A stretch of DNA of 64,000 nt. Origin: Asaia sp037151935 (GTDB taxonomy: Bacteria; Pseudomonadota; Alphaproteobacteria; Acetobacterales; Acetobacteraceae). Positions 51,336 to 60,223 of this stretch are shown piece after piece; positions within the stretch are counted from its first letter, which is position 1; the number at the start of each line of letters is the position of its first letter. The notes beneath the pieces were generated by a model, which saw only the letters and a program-made list of their open reading frames with translations, searched no databases and was not told where the DNA came from. The position numbers and the translations under genes are program-made. Where the stretch lies: NCBI RefSeq assembly GCF_051628905.1, contig NZ_CP157575.1, positions 1,550,001 to 1,614,000 of the forward strand. The letters run 5' to 3'.

Positions 51336-53498
51336 CTAGCCTTGTCGGGCACGTGCCCGCTGCAAAGCATGACGAAAACACCTGTCATTCAGCCACAACT
51401 GGTTACCCACCCATTCATGCTGCACGATCAGCAGACTGCCGAGTGCTTCCGAATAGGCCGGCTGATCTGTAACTTCGGCAACAGCAGCTTCTTCGCGAAG
51501 GATTGCAATGGCCGTCTCGAGCCTAGCTGTAAACGCTGCCCGCTTCATCGTCGGGGTACGCAGAAGCTGCGACCCAAGCCCCTTGAAGAAAACACCAAGA
51601 ATAGCCGATAGCTCGGCAGGCAAGCCCGGTCGCAAAGCGAGGCGGCGCAGAAACAGAAGATTGCGCCCTAATGTCATGACCGAAAGCAGGCCGTGAAGAT
51701 TAAGCTCCATAAACGGTGTCAGCTGAGTGCCCGCATAGCGGATGACCCGTTCCATTCCTTGTGTGATCAGGCCGATCCAACGGTTTTCCACTGGCAGGCG
51801 TCGCCCCGGCGCGCAGATACGCTGCAAGCCATGCAGGGCGCGGCGCCTGAGCAGCACACAGACCTGATGAATATTGAATGGCAGGATGCAGCGAAACACG
51901 AGCACACCGGCACCGAGCCCAAGAATCAGGGCGATGGTGGCGTTGAACCAGGTCAGTTCGTCCATACGCGTGTGATTATCGAGACCGATCAGCGCGGGGA
52001 GGAAGGTATTGTAAGCGCCCGCCGCCGTGGCGGTCGCCGGATTGCGCGCGGCAAGGCCACCGATGAACATTAGCGGTGCCACGCCGACGATCAGCGCCTC
52101 GAACCCCGAGCCGGTCGGGATGACGAAAAATACTGGCAAGATCGACACTAGCGCGGCGAGGCAAGCGCCGTAAAAGAAGCGATTGCTGACCAGAACGGTG
52201 TTGTCGGTCGTTGCGAAACGCCCGACAACCACGGCGATGAACGAGATGAACGAGGCACCTTGCGGCCAGGCATTGACTTCCCAGACCAGTCCCGCAAGGC
52301 AGATGGCTGCAAAAGAGCGCATGGCGTTATGAAACGCAGCATGAAGATGCATCACCCTGCGCAGCCTGAATTGCGAGGGCGCGATGGCCTCGCTCGGGCG
52401 CGCTTCGAAATAGATCAGAAGAGTTTCGTATTCTTCCAGAATGAGACGAATGCCATGCAGGATTATCCTGTCATCAGGGGCAAAATCCTCATATTCTTCC
52501 GGATGACCGTCCGCCCGCCGATAAAGCGTGTCGCAGCGCTCCTGCAATAGCGAAAGATCGCGTCTTAGCGCCGCAATCGTTGCCTCATCGCCGAGATGAT
52601 CCGATACCCCCTTGGTGAAGGCCGCCGCCTCACTCAGGGCGGTGCGAACCTGGGGCGAAAGCACCGGCGCTGCTGAAAGACGCGCCTGCATGCCGAGCCC
52701 GCGCGAGACGATTTTCGAGAGAATGCCGATCGTGGCATAGGCACAGGCCACGGCATGATCGCTTCGACCGACCTCTACCACGGTGAATTCGAGCTGCTCG
52801 TTGAGCTCGAGTGTGCGGCTGAACACCGCGCGGATGGCCTTCTCAGGCGGCGCCGCCCCATCGAGCACGTCGCTGATCACAAGAGAAGCCGCCGCTATGC
52901 CCTCCATCAGCCAGCCCCGCATGGTGCGACGCGCCTTGATGGCGAGCGATGCGGAAAAGACGAGCCCCGCCACCATCTCGCACACCACGCCCAGCACGAT
53001 ATAGGTCCCGCGCGCCATGGCGATCTCGAACACATGGTCTGGCGCACTCAGCGCACTGGTAGCGATAATAGCGCAGGTATAGGCCGCCAGCACAAAGGCA
53101 TAGGCACGGAAATTCTGCAAAAGTGTTGCCAGCCCGGTGCAGATGCCAGCCCAGAGAGCGAGCGCCGGGATAAACAGCCAGGGCGCCTGCGGAAAAGCCG
53201 AAACCAGCGCAACCGCCCCGATCATGCCAAGCAGCGTGCCGACCAGACGCCACCGCCCCTTGGAGAGACTTTCGCCGCGTGAGCCTTGCGCCGTGATCCA
53301 TACCGTCATCGCAGCCCATTGAGGCTCGCCCAGCTCCATCCAGAAGGCGATACCCAGAGCGATCATGGAGGCAATTGTATTGCGCAGAGCGAACTCGAAA
53401 GCATTGCCGCTCGGGGCCCAAAGCCATTTGAACGGCCAGGCACGGCCCTTCAGACGCGAGAGCATCTGGTTCTGGCGGGCGAGGAAATCGGCGATCAT
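51336..53498 (-). CDS. FUSC-family aromatic-acid/efflux membrane protein
   Basis: A 720-residue inner-membrane protein. Two sets of helices (RNTIASMIALGIAFWMELGE, AAMTVWITAQGSRGESLSKG, and GASFISFIAVVVGRFATTDN) flank a large soluble middle region, the layout of the FUSC/AaeB family. EPQWAAMTVWI is the first family motif. Known members export fusaric acid or aromatic acids with a membrane-fusion partner; no such partner is adjacent. It is divergent from the helicase gene. Confidence 0.9.
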   Translation of the reverse strand: MIADFLARQNQMLSRLKGRAWPFKWLWAPSGNAFEFALRNTIASMIALGIAFWMELGEPQWAAMTVWITAQGSRGESLSKGRWRLVGTLLGMIGAVALVSAFPQAPWLFIPALALWAGICTGLATLLQNFRAYAFVLAAYTCAIIATSALSAPDHVFEIAMARGTYIVLGVVCEMVAGLVFSASLAIKARRTMRGWLMEGIAAASLVISDVLDGAAPPEKAIRAVFSRTLELNEQLEFTVVEVGRSDHAVACAYATIGILSKIVSRGLGMQARLSAAPVLSPQVRTALSEAAAFTKGVSDHLGDEATIAALRRDLSLLQERCDTLYRRADGHPEEYEDFAPDDRIILHGIRLILEEYETLLIYFEARPSEAIAPSQFRLRRVMHLHAAFHNAMRSFAAICLAGLVWEVNAWPQGASFISFIAVVVGRFATTDNTVLVSNRFFYGACLAALVSILPVFFVIPTGSGFEALIVGVAPLMFIGGLAARNPATATAAGAYNTFLPALIGLDNHTRMDELTWFNATIALILGLGAGVLVFRCILPFNIHQVCVLLRRRALHGLQRICAPGRRLPVENRWIGLITQGMERVIRYAGTQLTPFMELNLHGLLSVMTLGRNLLFLRRLALRPGLPAELSAILGVFFKGLGSQLLRTPTMKRAAFTARLETAIAILREEAAVAEVTDQPAYSEALGSLLIVQHEWVGNQLWLNDRCFRHALQRARARQG

Positions 53499-53753
53499 GC
53501 CCGGCGTCTTACCCGAATTTTAGACTTCGCATGAAGGCTATCGCTTCAAATCATCGGCGATTGCCCATATATTGGGCGAATACCGGGTCACATCTCGAAG
53601 AGAAGCGTTTTCAGCCTCGCTGCCGTTTAATCCTAGATTTAAGCCCGCATATTCTCTATTGACCGCCTTCCTTACGCCGCGAGCCACGCTCGACACAGCG
53701 CAGCCCTGTAACGGCGTTCTCTCTTCGCAAGATCCTGATCGAGTCCGAACCGC

Positions 53754-55577
53754 ATGCCTTTTCCCGATACCGTCCCGTCTCTCAGTCGCGCTCTGGCGGC
53801 ACGCGGATATGAAACGCCGACCGCCGTGCAGGAAGCCGTGCTGCAGCCGGGCCTCGAAACACGGGATCTGCTCGTTTCCGCCCAGACAGGATCCGGCAAG
53901 ACGGTGGCCTTCGGCCTCGCCTTCGCCCCGACGCTGATCCCCGAAGGTAGCGAACGCCTGCCGCCCGTCAACAGCCCGATGGCGCTGGTGATCGCACCGA
54001 CGCGCGAACTGGCCCTTCAGGTCCAGAGCGAGCTGCAATGGCTCTATGCCGAGACCGGCGCCCGCATCGTGAGCTGCATTGGCGGCACCGATGCCCGTCG
54101 TGAAGCGCGCAACCTGTCGAATGGGGCTCATATCGTTGTCGGCACGCCGGGCCGTCTGTGCGACCATCTGTCGCGTGGCGCGCTCAACCTGGCCGATCTG
54201 CGCGTCATCGTGATGGACGAAGCCGACGAAATGCTCGATCTGGGCTTTCGTGACGAGCTGGAGCAGCTTCTCGACGCCGCACCGGTCGAGCGCCGCACGC
54301 TGCTTTTCTCGGCGACGATTGCCAAGGAAATCGCCAATCTGGCGCGCCGCTTCCAGAAGAACGCCGAGCGTATCAATACTGTCTCGACCTCGAAGCAGCA
54401 TGACGACATCACCTATAAATGCGTGCTGACATCGCCCAACGATATCGGTCGTGGCATCGTCAACGTGCTGCGTTTCTACGAGAGCCCGACAGCCATGCTG
54501 TTCTGCAATACCCGCGCCATGGTCGCGCAGGTGCAGGCAGCTCTGGTCGAGCGTGGCTTCGCCTCCGTCGCCATTTCAGGCGAAATGGGCCAGAACGAGC
54601 GCTCGCGCGCCATTGAAGCCCTGCGCTCGGGCGTGGCCCGCGTCTGCGTGGCCACTGACGTCGCTGCACGCGGCATCGACGTTCCGGCGCTGTCTCTCGT
54701 CATTCACGCCAACATGCCAAGCGAAGCCGCAACCCTGCTGCATCGCTCGGGCCGTACGGGTCGTGCTGGCCGCAAGGGCACCTGCGTGGTCATGGTGCCG
54801 CTGAGCCAGCGTCGCAAGGCTGAACGTCTGCTCACCATGGCCAAGATCAGCAATGCCGAATGGGAAAGCGTCCCCTCGGCAGATGCGATTCTCGAGCAGG
54901 ACGCCAAGCGCCTGATGGAAGACCAGACGCTGTTCGCGCCGTCAGAGGCCGCCGAAGACGTGCTGGCAGCACAGCTCGCCAATGCCCACGACTCGCATCA
55001 GCTCGCGACCGCTCTGGTGCGCCTTTACAAAAGCCGTCTGCCGAGCGTCGAGAATATCCGCCCCGTCAACGTCGAGGCCCCTGCCCGCGGCATGCGTGAC
55101 GATCGCGCGCCACGCGAGTTCACCGGCCGCGTCGATCGCATGGGCGGCGAATGGTTCAGCCTCGCCATCGGTCGCACGGAGCGCGCCGATCCGAAATGGC
55201 TGGTGCCCCTGATCTGCCGCCTGGGCGGCGTGACCAAGAGCGAGATCGGCGCGATCCATATCGACACGGATCACACCCTCTTCGAAATCGCGCCTGACAG
55301 CGCCGAGCGCTTCCGCTCCTGCGTTGCCGGTGCCGATGCCGACGAAGCCAAGATCGAGCCCGCGTCCGCCCCGACAGGCCCGTCTGCCCCGCCGCGCGGC
55401 CCGCGCCGCCCGCGTGAAGGTGGATTCGCCCCTCGTGGGAAGGGCGGCTTCCGCGGTGGTGATCGTGGGGGCGACCGTGGCGGAGAGCGCGGTGGTGATC
55501 GCGGCGGCGATCGTCCGGCCTTCCGCAAAAGCAGCGGCGTCGGCAACGGCAAGGGCTCTTCGCGCAAGCGCTACTGA
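53754..55577 (+). CDS. DEAD-box RNA helicase with GGDR-repeat tail
   Basis: A 607-residue ATP-dependent RNA helicase. The Q motif is YETPTAVQEAVLQPGLETRD, motif I AQTGSGKT (43-50), then APTRELALQV, GTPGRLCD, VMDEADEMLD, LFSATI, and in the second domain ATDVAARGIDVP and HRSGRTGRAG. A DbpA-type RNA-binding domain follows (about residues 450-530), then a basic tail with five GGxR repeats (GGDR, GGER). Such tails bind RNA nonspecifically. It probably acts in ribosome assembly or cold adaptation. The upstream gap of 255 bp could hold a long leader. Confidence 0.94.
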   Translation: MPFPDTVPSLSRALAARGYETPTAVQEAVLQPGLETRDLLVSAQTGSGKTVAFGLAFAPTLIPEGSERLPPVNSPMALVIAPTRELALQVQSELQWLYAETGARIVSCIGGTDARREARNLSNGAHIVVGTPGRLCDHLSRGALNLADLRVIVMDEADEMLDLGFRDELEQLLDAAPVERRTLLFSATIAKEIANLARRFQKNAERINTVSTSKQHDDITYKCVLTSPNDIGRGIVNVLRFYESPTAMLFCNTRAMVAQVQAALVERGFASVAISGEMGQNERSRAIEALRSGVARVCVATDVAARGIDVPALSLVIHANMPSEAATLLHRSGRTGRAGRKGTCVVMVPLSQRRKAERLLTMAKISNAEWESVPSADAILEQDAKRLMEDQTLFAPSEAAEDVLAAQLANAHDSHQLATALVRLYKSRLPSVENIRPVNVEAPARGMRDDRAPREFTGRVDRMGGEWFSLAIGRTERADPKWLVPLICRLGGVTKSEIGAIHIDTDHTLFEIAPDSAERFRSCVAGADADEAKIEPASAPTGPSAPPRGPRRPREGGFAPRGKGGFRGGDRGGDRGGERGGDRGGDRPAFRKSSGVGNGKGSSRKRY

Positions 55578-55648
55578 TCGATAGCCAGCCTCGCTCTCAA
55601 CGGAGCGAGGCGCAGAAAACTGCCAAAAATGGGGCTTCGCCCCCCTGA

Positions 55649-55676
55649 AACGCCCTGCCACAAGCGGGGCGTTTTT
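55649..55676 (+). terminator. Intrinsic terminator after the helicase gene
   Basis: The stem AACGCCC / GGGCGTT (55649-55655, 55667-55673) runs directly into TTTTT. A second hairpin, GGGGC-TTC-GCCCC (55631-55643), precedes it. Confidence 0.85.
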
Positions 55677-55755
55677 CGTTGTGCGAAACGATACCAGAAT
55701 ATGGCGATTTGTTGCGACTGAAAATCAACTTCGTTTATTGAGTCTGTAGAAATAA

Positions 55756-55770
55756 AGAGAGTGATTCTCA
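55756..55770 (+). promoter_or_regulatory. Fur-like site upstream of bacterioferritin
   Basis: AGAGAGTGATTCTCA (TGAGAATCACTCTCT on the other strand) has a TGAGAAT half like the Fur 7-1-7 box and GAGA/TCTC symmetry. It lies about 140 bp before the bfr start, among AT-rich sequence. GTTGCGACTG just upstream (near 55712) is shared with the bfd promoter region. Confidence 0.4.
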
Positions 55771-55905
55771 ACTTCGATACTGGAATTATTATCTTCGTTA
55801 TTTCTGTTGCACTGCATTCTGTTCCATGCTTGAACAGCGTCACACAGCCTGTCACGGGCGGCCATGCGCCGTCCTGTCGCAACAGGACAGAGAAAGGAGC
55901 ATCCC

Positions 55906-56397
55906 ATGCTGAAAGACCCGAAAGTCGTCGAGCATCTGAACATTCAGCTGACGAACGAACTGACCGCCATCAACCAGTATTTCCTTCATGCCCGCACGCT
56001 CAATCATTGGGGCGTGACCAAGCTGGGCAAGAAGGAATATGACGAGTCCATCGAAGAGATGCGTCATGCCGACTGGCTGATCGAGCGCATCCTGTATCTC
56101 GGCGGCCTGCCGAACGTGCAGCGCCTGAACCAGATCCTGATCGGCGAAAGCGTCGAGGAAATTCTGGCTTGCGATCTGAAGCTCGAAGAGAAGGCTCTGG
56201 CCGATCTGCGCGAAGGCATCGCCTATTGCGAAAGCGTGCGTGACTACGTGTCGCGTGACCTGCTGATCCGCATCCTCGCCAATGAGGAAGAGCATGAAGA
56301 CTTCATCGATCGTCAGTTCGATCTGATCAAGCAGGTTGGCATCCAGCGCTATATCACGCTGAACTCCTCGCCTGCTCCCGAGCAGACCGCAGAGTAA
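55906..56397 (+). CDS. bfr: Bacterioferritin
   Basis: A 163-residue iron-storage protein that forms 24-mers with bound haem. Ferroxidase ligands are E18, E51 and H54 in the first half (NELTAINQYF; EEMRHADW) and EEEHEDF near 127-133 in the second. M52, the haem ligand, is present. The start MLKDPKVVEHLN has AAAGGAG upstream. It is convergent with bfd, which helps release iron from it; the two share a two-way terminator. Confidence 0.97.
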   Translation: MLKDPKVVEHLNIQLTNELTAINQYFLHARTLNHWGVTKLGKKEYDESIEEMRHADWLIERILYLGGLPNVQRLNQILIGESVEEILACDLKLEEKALADLREGIAYCESVRDYVSRDLLIRILANEEEHEDFIDRQFDLIKQVGIQRYITLNSSPAPEQTAE

Positions 56398-56455
56398 GAC
56401 GCTTCTCCCGCCAGCGCCTTTCGGTGTGGCTCAGGAGACGACGCGTAAATGACGA

Positions 56456-56491
56456 AAAAACCCGGCAGCCTTACGGCTTGCCGGGTTTTTT
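56456..56491. terminator. Two-way intrinsic terminator between bfr and bfd
   Basis: An A-run, the stem ACCCGGCAGCC / GGCTTGCCGGGT with one bulge and loop TTAC, then a run of six T. Being AT-flanked on both sides, it can end transcripts in both directions. Confidence 0.9.
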
Positions 56492-56516
56492 CATGTCTGA
56501 TTTCCGGTGAGAGCGT

Positions 56517-56747
56517 TCAGGCGAAAGCGGCTGCTCCTGCGCCCTGTTCAGCCTGCTGGAACAGATGGGCGTTTTCCTTACGCTCGCGCACGAGGCTGCG
56601 CAGGGCGCACACCACACCCGGCACGCAATTGCCGCATTGCGCCTTGCACCCTTTCGACGCGTAGACCTCTTTCGGCCGTGAAGCGCCCCGACGAACGGCG
56701 TCGGCGATATCATGATTGGTCAGGGCGTTACACGAACAGACGATCAT
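56517..56747 (-). CDS. bfd: Bacterioferritin-associated ferredoxin
   Basis: A 76-residue [2Fe-2S] protein of the Bfd family. It starts MIVCSCNALTNHDI, with cluster cysteines C4 and C6, and continues GCKAQCGNCVPGV, giving the later pair. Bfd reduces bacterioferritin so that stored iron is released. The C-terminal tail is Ala/Gly/Gln-rich. A longer in-frame start overlaps the end of hrcA and is rejected. Confidence 0.93.
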   Translation of the reverse strand: MIVCSCNALTNHDIADAVRRGASRPKEVYASKGCKAQCGNCVPGVVCALRSLVRERKENAHLFQQAEQGAGAAAFA

Positions 56748-56782
56748 CAGCCATTCCACTCCAGAACGGCCCAACCGTAACA

Positions 56783-56803
56783 GCGTATGAGAACCAGTCG
56801 CAA
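56783..56803 (-). promoter_or_regulatory. Fur-like site upstream of bfd
   Basis: On the minus strand the sequence runs TTGCGACTGGTTCTCATACG, followed by C. TTCTCAT matches the Fur half-site, and TTGCGACTG is shared with the bfr upstream region. It lies about 40-55 bp before the bfd start, where a low-iron regulator would act. Confidence 0.45.
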
Positions 56804-56835
56804 CTGAAAATTGCGAGTAATTCTTAAAAATCATG

Positions 56836-57882
56836 TCAGCTCAGCAAGCGTCCGATCACACGCGCCGTATAATCCACTACCGGCACGATGCGTCCGTAAT
56901 TGAGGCGTGTAGGCCCGATCACCCCGATAGCGCCGACGATGCGGTTATTTTCGTTACGGGCGGGGGCCACCACCATCGAGACGCCTGACATACCGAAAAA
57001 CCCGCTTTCCGCACCGATATAGATGCGCACCCCATCCGAATCCTGCGCCAGTTGCAAAAGGCGCAGCATGGTCTCCTGCGCTTCGAGCCGCTCGAAAAGC
57101 ATCTGGATGGTCGTGAGCTTTTCGATCTCGGTAATATCCGTCAGCAGATTGCCCTGCCCCCGCAGATAAAGCGTGCCGTGCTGTTCGTCCCACATAGCCA
57201 GCCCGCTTTCGATCACGCTGGCGGCAAGCGAATCCAGATCGGAGCGGTTCTGTTGAAGATTAGCCGCAACGCGCTGGCGTAGCGCCGTGAGCGTGACATC
57301 GCCGAGCAGCGAATTCAGATAATTCCCCGCCTCCACAAGCGCCGAAGGGGGCAGACCGGGCGGCGTCTCGATCACGCGGTTTTCGACCTGTCCATCTGCC
57401 GCAACCAGAATCACGAGCGCCTTGCCCGGTCCGAGCGCCACGAATTCGATATGCTTGAGCGCCCCGTCACCTTTGGGGGCCAAAACCAGTCCCGCTGCCG
57501 CTGAAAGTCCCGAGAGCATCGATGAAGCCTCGGCGAGCGTCTCCTGCATCGAGCGCCCCCTGAGCGCCAGCCGACCGGCAATATGGGCGCGCTCGGTGTC
57601 ATCCAGCGCGCCGAACTGCAGCAGGCCATCCACGAAAAGGCGGACCCCTTTCTCTGTCGGCAGACGCCCCGCCGAAACATGGGGGCTGAACAACAGGCCA
57701 GCCTGGGTCAGCTCGGCCATGACATTGCGAATGGTCGCAGAAGAAAGCGAGGGCGTCAGACGCTGGGCCAGCGTCTTGCTAGCAACCGGGTCGCCCGTCT
57801 CCATGTAATGCTCGACGATTTCACGCAGGACCTTGGCCGAACGGGCGTCCATACCGCCCGGCAGGCTTGAGAGATCGATCAT
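56836..57882 (-). CDS. hrcA: Heat-inducible transcription repressor HrcA
   Basis: A 348-residue repressor that controls groE/dnaK heat-shock genes by binding CIRCE. The winged-helix N-terminus includes VLREIVEHYMETGDPVASKT, SLSSATIRNVMAELTQAGLL and SPHVSAGRLPTEKG. The C-terminal GAF-like part ends VGAIGVIGPTRLNYGRIVPV. The ATG at 57882 has AAAGGG six bases upstream. It is divergent from the MOSC gene. grpE or dnaK do not follow. Confidence 0.96.
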   Translation of the reverse strand: MIDLSSLPGGMDARSAKVLREIVEHYMETGDPVASKTLAQRLTPSLSSATIRNVMAELTQAGLLFSPHVSAGRLPTEKGVRLFVDGLLQFGALDDTERAHIAGRLALRGRSMQETLAEASSMLSGLSAAAGLVLAPKGDGALKHIEFVALGPGKALVILVAADGQVENRVIETPPGLPPSALVEAGNYLNSLLGDVTLTALRQRVAANLQQNRSDLDSLAASVIESGLAMWDEQHGTLYLRGQGNLLTDITEIEKLTTIQMLFERLEAQETMLRLLQLAQDSDGVRIYIGAESGFFGMSGVSMVVAPARNENNRIVGAIGVIGPTRLNYGRIVPVVDYTARVIGRLLS

Positions 57883-57963
57883 GCCCAGCCCTTTCGCGTG
57901 ACCTGCCCGGCTGAAAGGGCCATGGTCCTGTTGCCGTCCCACACCGGATCTGGAGTCGTGCTC

Positions 57964-58752
57964 GTGACCCGTATTGCCGCCTTATACATCCATCCAGTCA
58001 AAAGCCTGCATCGCATAGAGGTTCCGGGGCTCGATCTGGAGCCTTGGGGGCCAAAAGGCGACCGACGCTGGCTGGTGGTTGATCCCGAGGGCAAATTCAT
58101 GACCCAGCGCCAGCATCCCGCCATGGCCCGCATCGTCACGGCACTCGAAGGCGAGAACCTGCATCTGACGGGCGGCACCGTCATGCCACTCAAGCTCGCG
58201 CCACCGGGACCGGACGCGCCGCTTGCGCGCGTCAGCGTGTGGAAAGACCGGGATATCGAGGCACGCGATGCGGGGGATCAGGCGGCAGACTGGGTAAGCG
58301 CCTTTCTCGAAACGCCATGCCGCCTCGTTTATATGGCTGCCCCCGAAAGCGCCCGACCGGCTGAATTCGGCAGTGTCAGCTTTGCCGACGGTTTCCCGCT
58401 GCTCGTGACCAACACCGCCTCTCTCACCGATCTGAATGACCGTCTCGAGCAGCCCGTGCCGATGGAGCGGTTCAGACCCAATATCGTGGTCGACTCAGAC
58501 ACGCCCTGGGCGGAGGATGGGTGGCGCATTCTGAAAATCGGCGCGGTCGAACTCGAACTGGTCAAGCCATGCAGCCGCTGCATCGTCACGACCATAGATC
58601 AGGAAACCGGCGCCATTCCCGTGCCACGCGAGCCGCTCAGGACCATGACCCGGTTTCGCCACCAGCCGGGCGGCGTCATGTTCGGACAGAACGCCCTTAT
58701 TCGCCGGGGCGGCGCCATCAGACTGGGTGACCGGATCGAGTGCCTCGCCTGA
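57964..58752 (+). CDS. MOSC-domain protein (YcbX-like)
   Basis: A 262-residue protein with an N-terminal beta-barrel (TRIAALYIHPVKSLHRIEVP, GPKGDRRWLVVDPEGKF) and a C-terminal MOSC domain (FRPNIVVDSDTPWAEDGW, then LVKPCSRCIVTTID). The Cys of KPCSRC is where molybdenum-cofactor binding is proposed. No ferredoxin domain is attached, unlike E. coli YcbX. The GTG at 57964 is chosen because GGAG lies eight bases upstream and it matches the family; an ATG at 57922 is also in frame. It lies between hrcA and rph, which are usually adjacent. Confidence 0.85.
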   Translation: MTRIAALYIHPVKSLHRIEVPGLDLEPWGPKGDRRWLVVDPEGKFMTQRQHPAMARIVTALEGENLHLTGGTVMPLKLAPPGPDAPLARVSVWKDRDIEARDAGDQAADWVSAFLETPCRLVYMAAPESARPAEFGSVSFADGFPLLVTNTASLTDLNDRLEQPVPMERFRPNIVVDSDTPWAEDGWRILKIGAVELELVKPCSRCIVTTIDQETGAIPVPREPLRTMTRFRHQPGGVMFGQNALIRRGGAIRLGDRIECLA

Positions 58753-58858
58753 GACGCGCGCACGCCGTTTTGCGGGCTGGCGCTTTTGTCAATCGGGGCA
58801 TGACGCGCTAAGGCTGCTCCCCAACAGCGTCACTGCGACCGTAACCAGAGAGAAAATC

Positions 58859-59590
58859 ATGTCCAGCACCCGTCCGTCCGGCCGCAAGGCCGATGAAAAC
58901 CGCGCCGTCTCGATCGAGCCCGGCTTCGCTCGCCATGCCGAAGGCTCGGTGCTGATCCGCGTTGGCGGCACCGAAGTGCTTTGCGCCGCCTCGATTGAAA
59001 ACCGCGTACCGCCTTTCCTGCGCGGTCAGGGCCAGGGCTGGATCACCGCCGAATACGGCATGCTGCCCCGCGCCACCCATACGCGTGGCAATCGCGAAGC
59101 CGCCAAGGGCAAGCAATCGGGCCGCACGCAGGAAATCCAGCGTCTGATCGGTCGTGCCCTGCGCGCCTGCGTCGATCTGCGCGCCCTTGGCGAAATGACC
59201 ATCACCCTCGATTGCGACGTGCTCAATGCCGATGGCGGCACGCGTTGCGCCGCCATCACCGGCGCCTGGGTGGCCCTTGCCATTGCACTCGACAAGCAGA
59301 TCAAGGCTGGCACGCTCAAGCGCTCGCCTCTGCGTGCGCAGGTTGCCGCCGTTTCCTGCGGCCTGACCGAAGCTGGCCCGGTGCTGGATCTCGACTATGT
59401 CGAAGACAGCTCTGCCCAGGCAGACACGAATTTCGTGCTGACCAGCGAAGGCGGCATCGTCGAAATTCAGGGCACCGCTGAAGATGCCCCGTTCAGCGAG
59501 GCCGAATTCAACGCCCTTATGGCACTCGCCAAGACCGGCACGGCGCGTCTGTTCGAAATTCAGCGCGCTGCACTCGAGAGCGTTGCATGA
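58859..59590 (+). CDS. rph: Ribonuclease PH
   Basis: A 243-residue phosphorolytic exoribonuclease that trims tRNA 3' ends. Typical are RPSGRKADENRAVSIEPGF, the RNA-binding WITAEYGMLPRATHTRGNRE with GRTQEIQRLIGRALRA, CDVLNADGGTRCAAITG and LDLDYVEDSSAQADTNFV. It is of full length, so not the truncated form known from some laboratory E. coli strains. It overlaps rdgB by four bases. Confidence 0.97.
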   Translation: MSSTRPSGRKADENRAVSIEPGFARHAEGSVLIRVGGTEVLCAASIENRVPPFLRGQGQGWITAEYGMLPRATHTRGNREAAKGKQSGRTQEIQRLIGRALRACVDLRALGEMTITLDCDVLNADGGTRCAAITGAWVALAIALDKQIKAGTLKRSPLRAQVAAVSCGLTEAGPVLDLDYVEDSSAQADTNFVLTSEGGIVEIQGTAEDAPFSEAEFNALMALAKTGTARLFEIQRAALESVA

Positions 59591-60204
59591 GCAGCGAACG
59601 GCGCCTGAACAGGGGCGAGCGCATCGTGCTCGCCAGCCATAACAAGGGCAAGCTGGTTGAATTTCGCGCGCTTCTGGCTGCAACAGGTATCGAGATCGTC
59701 TTGGCTGGCGAACTCGGCCTGGCCGAGCCGGAAGAAACGGCAGACAGCTTCGAGGGCAACGCCGCCATCAAGGCGCTGGCCGCGGCGAAGGCGACTGGAT
59801 TGCCCGCCCTCTCGGACGATTCCGGTTTCTGCGTCTCGGCACTCGGGGGACGCCCCGGCATCTATTCGGCACGCTGGGCCGGGCCGGGTGGCAATATGCA
59901 GATCGCCATGCAGCGCGTGCATGACGAAATGGGCGACTCACCGGACAAGCAGGCGGCTTTCGTGGCCGTGCTCTGTCTTGCCTGGCCCGATGGTACGACC
60001 CGCTTCGCCGAGGGACGCTGCGAGGGCGCTATCTGCTGGCCGCCGCGTGGCGAGCATGGGCATGGCTACGATCCCATGTTTATCCCGCAAGGCGATTGCC
60101 GCAGTTTTGCCGAACTCTCATCCGATGAGAAGAATGCGACCAGTCATCGCGGTCGCGCGTTGGCCCGGTTTCTGGAAACCTGCGTCAGCACGAACCCTGT
60201 TTGA
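59587..60204 (+). CDS. rdgB: dITP/XTP pyrophosphatase
   Basis: A 205-residue house-cleaning enzyme that hydrolyses deaminated purine triphosphates. Motifs are VLASHNKGKLVEF, EETADSFEGNAAIKA, ALSDDSGFCVSALGGRPGIY and GHGYDPMFIPQG, ending SHRGRALARF. Translation is coupled to rph. The downstream PL7-like gene starts 20 bases later and may share the transcript. Confidence 0.97.
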   Translation: MSSERRLNRGERIVLASHNKGKLVEFRALLAATGIEIVLAGELGLAEPEETADSFEGNAAIKALAAAKATGLPALSDDSGFCVSALGGRPGIYSARWAGPGGNMQIAMQRVHDEMGDSPDKQAAFVAVLCLAWPDGTTRFAEGRCEGAICWPPRGEHGHGYDPMFIPQGDCRSFAELSSDEKNATSHRGRALARFLETCVSTNPV

Positions 60205-60223
60205 TCTACCCGGAGTTCTCGTC

